The position numbers and the translations under genes are program-made. Positions 1-13,412 of a stretch of 64,000 bases of DNA are shown piece by piece (the stretch's first letter is position 1; each line of letters starts with the position of its first letter). The stretch lies in contig JALIZF010001939.1 in NCBI GenBank assembly GCA_029948255.1, positions 2,275,001 to 2,339,000 of the forward strand, in the 5' to 3' direction. The stretch is from Telmatactis stephensoni (taxonomy: Eukaryota > Cnidaria > Anthozoa > Actiniaria > Isophelliidae). The notes below the pieces were generated by a model, which had not been told where the DNA came from, ran no database searches, and was given only the letters and a program-made list of their open reading frames with translations.

Positions 1-1023
1 CTAAGTTGCTAGTACCGCTGCATGCATGTGTTCTTCATTAATTCCAATTCGAGTTGTGTAGTTAGCCTGAATGTGTTTAAGAGGAGATTTTTTTCAATGA
101 CGAGCAATAATGGCGAGAAGCGCCAAAAACTAGACCATCGTGCGAGTTTTAATCCAAATTTTCGTTCTGGATTAACACTTAAATCCTTTTTCTACCGGTT
201 AAAAACTGATGTACCAAGATAAAATACCTGTTTAAAACAAATTTTTGAATTGTACAAAGACTTTTTCTTGAATTTGTGTTGGGATTAAGCTTTTTGAAGC
301 TGAATATAAAGAAAACATACAGAAAACGAGCAAATGAAGGCCTAAACCTCATTTTCAATCCAAATTTTCGTTTTGGATTAACACTTTGATTCAACTTTCA
401 TCGGCCAAAACTATTTACAAACAACTTAAACTTTCTGACAGAAATGATTTTAATTCTGTACAACAGCTATTCTTCAACTCGGGAGTTTTTGTCGTTCACT
501 GCTCGAACTTGAAAAAAATCCCCTCTTAAACTTTAAGGTGTACACCAACCAATAACAAATAAACGGTTTAAAAACTACTTTCCTTTGGCCGTATCTTACT
601 TAAAGATATTACAAGATATAGTTGCTGAAGGATTGAAGTTTGAGTGATGGGTTGGGCATGGCAATCGGCGCTAATTTATGCATGTTATGGGGAAATTTTT
701 AGTTCTTTCTCCAAAACTTTACTTTACCGAATTCTGGAAATTCATTTGGCAGTACAAGCTAACTTTTTACAGAGAGGGTTTTTACAGTTTGGCTGACCGT
801 GTAAATTGGGTTTTAGGGCAACTTTAAGCGGTTAAGCACAAATTGGCCAAAACATCGATGGGACTTGAGGCAACTTTTGTGCGATTTAAGGTGACTTTGT
901 GCGACATAATGCCACTTTAGGGCCGAAAGTAGGCCTATTTATTTTATACACTTGACAAAAACCATGCCACAAGGACATGCTTCTATAGGTACAAGACAAC
1001 TAATAAAGTACATTTATTTACAG
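1..1023. other. Intron 1 (inferred) of the copy-1 secreted gene; no coding exon seen
   Basis: This stretch precedes a PAN exon whose acceptor is at 1021-1023. In the tandem copy the signal-peptide exon lies about 2.05 kb upstream of the PAN exon, so the matching exon for this copy should fall left of the window. I see no signal-peptide exon here. Two near-identical copies of a roughly 33-bp partly palindromic segment (core AATCCAAATTTTCGTT followed by TGGATT) occur at about 150-182 and 357-389. Confidence 0.5.
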
Positions 1024-4162
<3,139 letters not shown>

Positions 4163-4189
4163 TTAGATCACGAAGGATGAGAGTTTAAC

Positions 4190-4390
4190 AGCAAGTGTGT
4201 TTCAGTTCGTTAGTGCGCGGCGTCCCGAGAGGTCTGAGTTCGATTCCCAGTAACCTAACACACTTGTTTCGACTTCTTTCCATTCAGTATAGCTTTAATC
4301 AGCTTTAAATACCCCTAATACGGAGCACGGAAGGAGAGAAGGGATAAAAAATTTGCGCACCGTCGGCCTCAAGTTTATTAGTCAGATAAT
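4190..4390 (+). mobile_element. tRNA-derived SINE, family B
   Basis: A tRNA-like head with the B box GAGTTCGATTCCCAG is followed by a conserved body (TTTCGACTTCTTTCCATT, then TTTAAATACCCCTAATACGG) and the end CTCAAGTTTATTAG. The same body occurs on the minus strand at 22540-22755, 32805-33000 and 44600-44755. It lies just 3' of the copy-1 stop codon. It is not a functional tRNA gene, because the cloverleaf cannot be completed. Confidence 0.7.
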
Positions 4391-4439
4391 GACTTTTACG
4401 AGCTACCGACGTAAAATAAGGTCATTTTACCTTTACAGC

Positions 4440-5160
4440 GTTTTTTCGTATAGGTGGGAAACGTACCGCGCCGTACCGTAACCGTATCAGTTCCGTAACG
4501 TCTATAAAAACCAGTCCGAAAAGTTGCCGTAACTGTACCGTGCGATGACCGTGCCGTTTTCCAGGTCATACTTAATTGGCTCTACTTTTTTTAGTGGAGT
4601 TAACGGTTGGCCTTGGAATGGTATTTCTCATATTCATTTCTCACTTTTTAATACCGTTACCTAAAAATGTCATTTGTTGCAATTGTGTGAATTTAGCGAA
4701 TAACTTTACATTATCAAATTATCTAGGGCTTTCACAGACTAGGTACCGTAACCGTGCCGTAATGTCTATAAAAAGCATTCGAAATTCCCGACGTAACCGT
4801 ACCGTGAAGTAACCGTGCCATTTTCCCAGTCGCATCAACTTGCTCTGTAGAGCACATTTTGTATAACTGGCAAAACAGCATACACGGTCGGATAGCATGA
4901 AGTGCATTTGAACGGATTTTTTTGATTGGCCAATGGAGTACAATAGGATTCAATGTTTTCATTCGTCGTTTTCAAAAGACCATTGTTTTTTAAACCAATC
5001 ACCGCTCTGCTTCGGGGCTCAGGGCTTCGTGCTGACCCTGCACGGTCACTGCACGGTCACGGCGGTCACTGCACGGGACGGTTACGGCATCACGGCACTT
5101 ACACGGTCACGGCACGGCACGGTCTGTTTCACACTCATAAGAAATCTGCTCTAGAATAAT
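4440..5160. repeat. Cluster of CCGTAACCGT-type foldback elements
   Basis: Three copies lie at about 4447-4568, 4727-4850 and 5036-5155. Each is built from tandem CCGTAACCGTRCCGT-like hexamers on one side and the reverse complement on the other, with the spacer CTATAAAAA-CATTCGAAATTC and ends resembling TAGAGCAGATTTC and TATGAGTGTGAAA. Further copies occur at 32678-33075 (split by a SINE), 36365-36490 and 39849-40000, so this is a dispersed family. Confidence 0.65.
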
Positions 5161-6465
5161 TATGATAAATATGTTAATGTTCTTGAATGTTTCATAAATT
5201 ACCTATAAGCAGGTGGAGTTTGAGTTTGTATAGATTTTTAATCCAGCCAAATGCCTAATTAGGTATAATACTGGTTAGTGCTGTTAGAAAATGAATCAAC
5301 ATATAATAAATAAATCAATAACAACTTTCCTACGTAAAATAGCTTGATAAAACGAAACCTTCCTTTGCCCTAAATTGATTGTAAATAAAGAGTACGAATT
5401 AAACCTTTTTACCCTTTTATTTAGACTTGCTAAAAGTCGATCACGTCTTATTCTTCTATATGAGCTCATTTAGCAAACTTTTCTTCTTCTTTTTTTGCGA
5501 GCAATTTTTCGCCGGCAATAAATTTAAAAAACTAAAAAATTATAAGCGTGACAACTGAGGACTTTTAGAAAGTTTACTTTTTATTCACAAGAAGATATAA
5601 TTTTCGATATTTATTAATTGTGCTGGCACCTAATTAACTGAACATATCAAATGTTTTCAATATTGAGCTCTTTCTACAATATCATTTCTAGTGTAAACGT
5701 CAAAACAAACTTTCAAACTCCAGCCATTTCAAGCTGATTTTTAGAGACAAGTTATGCAATTGCCAATTTCACAATGACGTCACATCGAAATAATCTATTG
5801 TTCAAACGCTAAGGATCATGGTCGCAAGTGAGGCAACTTAGCAACAACACAAAGAAGATTGATATAAAAATTCAGCTTATAGAACGAAGAAAAGTGGTAA
5901 CAGCCATCAAATGCAATAAATATGGTTTCCTTAACAATTTTGTTAACAACTCCTGTTCTCTCTGATTCTTTCCCAAACGTAAACAAGCCGTGACGTCATA
6001 ATGAAACAGAACAATTTCCGCAGGTGCTTTTATAATGTTATAATGCATGATATCGAATTTGAATATCAACAATATCGTATAAGACTAATAAAATACCAAG
6101 TAGAAAAATGCCACAAAGAATACGTAGTTGAAAACTGTCTATTTGTAAATTGTTTGTTCTTTGATAACCTTTGATAGGTTTTCTCCAAACTTTGTACTTC
6201 TAGTTTAAATTTCATCATTTAATGAAAAAGACTCTAAATAAACTTTGTTGAAACGTTATTCATCAAAAATTCATGCTTATTTAGTAGACTTATCGCAGCT
6301 ATTTTGCTACAAAGGTTTACACGTAAGGTTCAACCTAAATGTGCTTTGTATGAAAATCGAACCACAGTACTTACGGGCAGCGATCTGTTTTACTTTGCTT
6401 AAGTTTCCAAACACTTCCAGTCATTCAACAAACAGTTTTAGCCCGCCAAGCCGATATAATCGAAA
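5161..6465. other. AT-rich 5' flank of copy 2; no exon recognised
   Basis: No exon with coding character and matched splice sites was found. The stretch just before 6466 is the likely promoter and 5' UTR of the copy-2 gene, but I cannot place a TATA box or start site with confidence. Confidence 0.4.
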
Positions 6466-7739
6466 ATGCGTCCAGTGAAAGACACGTTCACCTTAATTCT
6501 CTCTGTGACTGCTTTACAAGCTTTCATATTCAAAGGTAAGGCCTCAATGTTACTATATTATTTCCAAGTAGAATGAAATAGTCACACCGTATTACTTAAT
6601 CCTATGTTGTTTTAGTAAGTTATACCACACAAGATGATTTTTGCGCGAACTGTCACGACGCCGGATTTAGCGGAAACTCTGAAACTCGCCATCCTCTCCC
6701 TACCTGATTGCCACGACGAGGGATCAGAAAGACCGACATCTGGCATGTCAGAAAATGGCAATGAAATGTGCTGATAATCGGACCTTATTCGTCTAGTGCA
6801 ATGGTGTATGTGATTACATAATAACAGCACTTAATGTAACAATTTGTAACTTTTTCCTTTCTAGTCGGCTGTTTTAATTCCAGCCTTTATAAATTGCATG
6901 TAACTATGTACCTACTCAATTGAAATGAAATGAAATATGAGAATAAACAGAAAAATTCGACTTAAAGATAAAAAGTAAATAAACTACAATTTTTTGCATT
7001 TCCGTACAAAACACGACATTCAATCTCATGATAAAATAAACTATCGTCGGAGAAAATAGAATTATTATTTTCTGAGATATTTCTCTTAAAAACTGTCGTA
7101 ATTTCTTTCAGTTTTGTTGACTTTTCTCGAATCTGGCAGCCTGAAATTTGTTTTTAAGTCGGTACTTTGTTTGTTACTTAATGTGTCATCGTCAAATCAG
7201 TTTGACTTATACCCACGTCAAAACACCCACTGAGACCCTGTATTATAGCTCGAAATAATTCCCGATCAGTTTACCGGCTGCAACGTAACGCCTTTCCTGC
7301 ATCAGCTTTTTCACTGAATTATGGATGGCCGAAATCGGTTCCTATGCATGCCTGCCTATCATCCATATTTGACTAAGATAATTTATAGTATTTGTTGTGG
7401 ATAAATATTCATTTGTTTTGAGTTACTTATAAGTGTTCCAATATCTATTTTGGACAAAAATTGAGCTGGAGCTATTAGTACAATTCCTTGAGCACGATGC
7501 CTTCTTGAGCACTGAGATATCTGTTACATATCATTTCAGCTGGATGACAACGAATTTTGTAAAAAAGAATTATCGACACGAAGTTGCTAACGCTTTGCCG
7601 CTTTTGTCCTTGTATTACGCTGAAGTTTAACTGCTTCATTCAATTGATATGATACAAAACTTCAATTATTTTAACTTAGTTGTTTCCAGCCACGCACTCA
7701 GTCACTAGTGATGCATGAGTTCTTAGGCCTACCCCAGGC

Positions 7740-7915
7740 CCTAAAATCGCCGTTATTTTGGGCGATCTTATGCGATTTTAGGCGATCTTTGGCGATATTG
7801 GGAAATTTTAGCCATTTCGAGTTGGCGCTGTTACGCGCTCTTGGGCGTTATTGAGCGATCTTGGGCGATATTAGGCGATTTTAGGGCCCGGAGTAGTCCG
7901 GCTATCTTAGGCGAT
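7740..7915. repeat. Degenerate GGCGAT-rich minisatellite
   Basis: About ten copies of GGCGAT, spaced by 5-6 bp of TTTTA, CTTT or ATTA, lie in intron 1 of copy 2. One half reads GGGCGATCTTATGCGATTTT and the other GGCGATATTAGGCGATTTTA. The GC-containing units contrast with the AT-rich surroundings. Confidence 0.55.
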
Positions 7916-8904
7916 ATTTAGTGGTTATTTGATGTTTTTTAATGGAATACTGGTGAACATTTCACTCGAAATTTATGTTATTAGTATACAACTCGCCTTT
8001 AACCATATTATCCTATAACTATTGCACATTTTAGCCAAAAATTACGCTTTTCTCAAGCGATCATGACGCCAACAATTCGGAAAAAATATTTTATTGCAAA
8101 AATCCTCTGTCAAAAACATTTTCGTGCGTTTTTTTTTTCCCCTAACCCATCTGAGCGAAGCTGTTTTCTCTTTGCTTGACTGAAAACTTCTCGATGAGCT
8201 TTGGGTAGTTTTCCCCCCTCAAATATTGGTCAATGGAGTTTCTGTAAGACGTTTTTTTTTTCCGAGTATCTGGTTCGTATTCAGATCCATCAGACTTGCG
8301 AATTTCCAGTAGAAAATGTTTGACAAGAAAGTACGGAGCTTGTGAAATAAAGTCCAAAAACGTCTTAGCTATATGTCCACCTCAGTCTTCTTTTGTGCCA
8401 CTTGATTTAGGGGAGACAGGGTCACGTGACCTGTTAGTTTATTTCCTAGATATTTCCCATCATAGGAAATGAGCAAAAATTTCCAGTGATGCTACGTTAA
8501 TTTGTGTTATACACTTGGGAAAACATACCGAGAAAGGACACGATTCTATAAGTAAAAAAATGCTAATAAAGTACATTTATTTACAGGAAGCATGGCCAAT
8601 GGCTGCAGAAGTTTGATATTTAATCCAGTTACCCCTGGTAAAGCATTGACCAACCATACACTTCGTACCATAGAACAAGCAACGGATGAACGGCAGTGTT
8701 TCAGAGAATGCTACTTAGAGCCGTTTTGCCATAGTTGTAACTACTGCCAAAAACCAGGCCAGTCACCGTATTGTGAATTGAGTAAATAAGACCATGTTAG
8801 ACATGAGCTGACTGAAGTGACTGGATGCACCTATCATGGAACAAAGGTAACGCCATGAAGTAAGACAGGGGAGGGGGACCTGCTCTCATATAAACACCTA
8901 TTTC

Positions 8905-9440
8905 AGAAAACGTTGTCGCATTAAAGGCGCTGTTACACTGTGCAATTTTCTCAGCAACTTGTCTCGCAACGGCGTTGCGAAACAAGTTGCAGAGAAAATC
9001 ATGGCGCTGTTACACTGTGCAATTTTCCCCAGCAACTTGCATGAATATTGCTGGGGAAGTTGCTGGGGAAAATTGCACAATGTAACAGCGCCATAATTTT
9101 CTCTGCAACTTGTTTCGCAACACCGTTGCGAGACAAGTTGCTGAGAAAATTGCACAGTGTAACAGCGCCTTAAGTCCACAGTGTACACTCCAAGACTGCG
9201 AAGGATTTTGGTAGTTTTCTAGTAATTAATTAATGTAATCATAGCATGTTTTGGTTGGAAAAAACGTTAACTGAAAAAGGCTTAATTGCTCATAACGCTA
9301 GCTGGAATGCTTAAAATGCTCACCAAGGAAACATCACACGAGGAAAGACAATAGTGAATAGATTAATTAAAAGAAAAACTGCCAAAATCCTTTGCAGTCT
9401 TGGAGCGTACACTGTGGACTTGTTGCGACATTTTTTTGGA
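8905..9440. mobile_element. Large foldback element in the copy-2 PAN-EGF intron (outer element)
   Basis: Left arm: 8908-8924 and 9171-9223 (interrupted). Right arm: about 9372-9440. They match as an inverted repeat of roughly 65 bp containing AAGTCCACAGTGTAC and CAAGACTGCAAAGGATTTTGG. The left arm is split by the Harbinger-like MITE at 8925-9170. The whole block is absent from the same intron of copy 1. Confidence 0.65.
8925..9170. mobile_element. PIF/Harbinger-like MITE with TAA target-site duplication
   Basis: The terminal inverted repeat AGGCGCTGTTACACTGTGCA is perfect at both ends and flanked by TAA at 8922-8924 and 9171-9173, the 3-bp TWA duplication known for PIF/Harbinger transposons. 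A second, inner pair of the same termini (GGCGCTGTTACACTGTGCAA at about 9003 and its reverse complement ending near 9093) suggests a MITE nested inside a relative. No transposase is present. Confidence 0.75.
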
Positions 9441-9544
9441 TTAAGTGTATATACTTTAGACGGGAATGATCATCTCGAATTTGCACGTTTTCCGAGCTAA
9501 AGTATGACTTCACATCTAAGTGTCTTCTACCCCTAAAAGAAAGA

Positions 9545-9703
9545 CAAACAAACAAACAAACAAACAAACAAACAAACAAACAAACAAACAAACAAACAAA
9601 CAAACAAACAAACAAACAAACAAACAAACAAACAAACAAACAAACAAACAAACAAACAAACAAACAAACAAACAAACAAACAAACAAACAAACAAACAAA
9701 CAA
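9545..9703. repeat. (CAAA)n microsatellite, about 40 units
   Basis: A near-perfect CAAA tetranucleotide array lies in the copy-2 intron just upstream of the EGF exon acceptor (9735). At the homologous place copy 1 has only a short, interrupted CAAA tract (about 1412-1460). Open frames running through it (NKQT or FVCL repeats) are artefacts. Confidence 0.95.
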
Positions 9704-12171
9704 TATTAACTTTACGTTCTTGTGGTGTATTTCAGAACTACTGTTCTAGCAACCCATGTGTCAAGAATGCAACATGTTCAGGAGATTATCTTCAAGAGGC
9801 CGTCCCGTACAAATGCATCTGTCCCTCGGGATATAAAGGAGAAAACTGTGAGAATGGTAAACGAATCAATTGGTAATACGAATGGTAATACGAATCAATT
9901 GCAATACTGAAAACACAAGTGCTAAGCCATAGTAGAAACAAAAGCGCTACAAATCATGAATGCTAGATGCGTCAGATCGTTGTGAATTGCTCTTTGATCT
10001 TTATTGGCCTTAAGAGGAAAAAATGCGGTCGTACTGTGACCTGGAAGTCCCTAAACAACTGCGTGGGTCTGGGTGGGAGAGATAATGGGAAAGCACAGAT
10101 GGGTAACATAAGTAAGAAAGGAAGGGACAATTGGCAACGTGCACCAAAGATTGCAAAGCACACTTAGATGTGAAGTCCAGCGAAAATCTTTTAAAATGTT
10201 ACAAAAGTTGATTCTTTACATTTTTGTTGCTAAAATTATTACAGTTTTTATAAACAGATTATTTTAAGTAGACATAAAAGAGTACCGTACGGAATTTCGC
10301 TATGGCAGAAAGTTATAAAGAACTCTTGCCATGCGGTAGCCCAAGTACTTATTATTTCTTTCTTTCTTTCTTTCTTTCTTTCTTAACTTATTTAGCGCGA
10401 ATATCAATTGGGATATTTTCATCCGCGATACTAAGTACTAAGTGTACTGCAGACTCATGAACCCATAGTATAGCGGAAAATCTGTACTAATTATAGTTAT
10501 GTATTTTTAGATCTTGACGAATGTACTGAGGGAAAGGACGATTGTCACGTGGACGCTACGTGTGATAACACTATTGGTGGATTCAACTGTACGTGTAAGA
10601 GTGGTTACCATGGCAATGGTAAACAATGTGAAGGTAACGAGTCATTTTATTCCCTTACGCAATTCTCTCTTGAAACCAAAGGGGGGAGGGGGAGGGGAGC
10701 TGGAAGGTTACGGAGGTTTGATTCGAGATATCTCGATTCGCAACACTTCCGTATCAAAATTTTGTCACGTGCCCTACCCGCCCCATACCAGCCCCGTAGA
10801 GATTGCGAAGCTGGCTTTAGGGGGGGAGGGGAAGGGGCGGAAGGCAAGGTGGACTGGGGAGTACAGAAAGGAAGGTCACACAGACTACCCTAGATAGGAC
10901 CTATTTGTCCAACAATGCGTAGCAAGAGTAGTGATTACGAGTAACGAAGATAAAGGAATTCGAATGATTCAACAAATTTTAACCAACTTATTTGTTTACG
11001 CAGACATCAACGAGTGCACATCCAACAAGCATGACTGTCACATGTTAGCAACATGTATCAATGTACCTGGTAGCTTCAACTGCGCATGTCCGAGTGGTGT
11101 GGGAGATGGACGACGTGTATGTTGCATGGATTTGAGTAAGTATCCAATAGGTTATATTCACAATAGACACCATATTGGTTTTCATATTGTAATGCAAATT
11201 AGTCATTATGGTTTTTGTACTGTAATGCAACTTCAAGGGGGCAAACTTTATAACAAGAGACCATTTATAAAAGATTGACTTGCCCTACATACAATCCCCA
11301 GCATAAATAACTGAATCAGGGGGAAACAAGAACATTCTGCTATTCCCTCTCCCTTTAAATGTTGCTGTTAAGGCAGAATTTTCCGGCGCGCGCTGTGCAA
11401 CATAACTCATACGCACAGTCCAACATTGGGAAAGAGTACATGGGGAGAAGCGATTCAGGTTTTTCATGGGAGATATTTCGTGGGAATATTGTTTCATACT
11501 ATCCAAATTAAAATTATATCAATAAACTGAAATCTCCTGGTTTAAAGTTGTTTGTCCCCTCAGTAAGTATGTGATTTATTTGCATCACATTGTGAACACC
11601 ATCATGGCGTCAATAGTGATTAAAAGCTATTTATGTCAAAATATACGATGGATTTCCAATGAAAATCTCCATTCATCCTTTCACAGCTTGGTACGTTATT
11701 TATGATTTTGAGAACGGTATTACAGAATGGACCTTAACTGGGACGGTCTTCAATAACCAGCCAACCTATGGAGATAATCCCAGAGCAAGAGGACGAAGTG
11801 ATTATTCTAATCACCAAGGCGACTACTGGATTGGAGGATTTGAGAACCGCCCGAGCCCCTCTCATCCAGCGGGAAGAAAGCAAGGAGACGGACCAAAAGG
11901 AACTATGACGTCACCAAAGTTTTTAATTCGTGGACCAAAGCTAAGGTTTCTTATTGGGGGTGGATGTACAATAGGAGAGGAATGGGCCGAGCTTCTAGTT
12001 GAAGGAGTCGTAGTTGCCAAGGAAACTGGAGGATGTTCTGAAACCATGGTTATAAAACAATGGAATGTTATGAAGTACGTTGGTCAGTTTGCGCAGCTGC
12101 GATTGGTTGATGCCCATTCAGGGGGGTGGGGACATATCAATTTTGACCACTTAGAAGGACAAATGTGCTAG

Positions 12172-13412
12172 TTAGAGTCCTAGTTAGATCAGTTAGGGGG
12201 AAGAGTGCCGATTTGAGTGAATGGCTTGACCGATATTTGTACTGGATATGGATCGAGCTCTCAAAGTGCAGAAATATTTTCATATCTGGGGTTTTCCTGC
12301 GAGCTTGATTCAGTAACTCCTGGAACTGAGAGAGATTAGGACTTCTAGATTTCATGATTGTCTCTGTAATGCTGACATCATCCATACACTGGTCTCTGCA
12401 GGCTGTTCTGCTCTCGCTCAATATCTGCCTGTTCATAAATCTATTTATGATATGCCTTATGATTGCCTCGCTTATCAAGGGCCCCTATTAATTATACAAC
12501 ACGAATTATCCGTCACGCGTCACGCATCACGACGCCAATTACGTATCAGATGATGATGTTAATAAGCCTAAATGGCATACCTTTTTTGAGAAATTGAAGG
12601 ATTTTTTTAGTAAAAATGCTTTCAAAAGTACACGGTCAGGATTATATGACAACATTTTAAACTCATCTGTGAAATAAAGGTCGGCTCTTTACAGTTTTCT
12701 CGGATCTCACAACCACTGTAAAATCATGTTCACATTTGCCTTAAAAATATGAATACATTAATATCGTAATCGTATGGTGGTGTTAACGCTAGTGTGAACA
12801 AGGCTTCTACGTTAGAGCACATTCTCCACTCATCGCAGAAATCACTCGCAGCGATCATTTTTACTCGCTGTGAAATTTTGAACAGTAGATTTTATTCCCA
12901 ACGGGTACTCGTTAGCTCGCTGCGAGAAATCAGTTCTGCGATGAGTGGAGAATGGCCTTAACTATCCAGTAATTTATATAATAATTGGTATATTACGCGC
13001 GCTCTGATTGGTCGAGAACGGTGTGTGATTACAGTACACATACATAGATGGCGTCACTGAATCTTACGCGCGCTCTGATTGGATGAAATTTTTCGATGAA
13101 TATTATATAAAACAAATGAATTCCATTTTTCCGTGGGCCTGTACTCTAACAGATGCACAGACGACTTCAAAATGTAGTGGGAACAACAGTCACGCCACGA
13201 GACTGTTTTGTTCGCACCACATTTTGACGTCATCTGTGCATCTATTAGAGTACAGACGCACGAAAAATGGAATCTATTCATTAAAGATGCACGGATGACG
13301 TCACAGAATATTACCAGCACACTTCTTCGCAACACCGACTGTTTGGTCTACCTTTGAGGACTCGTTGAATCCCATTGAGGATTTTCCATGATATAAAATG
13401 TGACATTAAACT
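12172..13412. other. Intergenic region between the duplicated genes and DDX54; two foldbacks
   Basis: No gene is seen. A foldback lies at about 12829-12957 (arms sharing ATTCTCCACTCATCGCAG in inverse orientation). Another at 13119-13276 belongs to the GACGTCA family also found at 34700-35010 and 49652-49834. The 19-bp motif TTACGCGCGCTCTGATTGG, or a close variant, occurs at about 12995 and 13064. The genes on either side converge here (copy 2 plus, DDX54 minus). Confidence 0.5.

Larger units (their letters stand above)
6466..12171 (+). pseudogene. Tandem copy 2 of the PAN-EGF-cbEGF-levanase-type-domain gene, with a premature stop
   Basis: Exons: 6466-6535 (start ATG, hydrophobic signal peptide beginning MRPVKDTFTLILSVTALQAF, donor GGTAAG, phase 1), 8587-8846 (PAN), 9736-9856 (EGF), 10511-10633 (cbEGF), 11004-11135 (cbEGF), 11687-12171 (C-terminal domain, TAG at 12169). 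Every junction and phase agrees with copy 1. In the PAN exon, codon 8787-8789 is TAA where copy 1 has TCA (serine), so translation would stop about 65 residues into the PAN domain. The downstream exons are otherwise open and highly similar to copy 1, which suggests a recent nonsense mutation, a segregating allele or an assembly error rather than an old pseudogene. Skipping the PAN exon would not restore frame (phase 1 into phase 0). The intron after the PAN exon holds nested transposons and a long CAAA array. Confidence 0.8.

Noticed and set aside
9367..9876. Frames with NKQT or FVCL repeats
   Set aside because: Translation of the CAAA microsatellite; only the EGF exon 9736-9856 at the end is coding.
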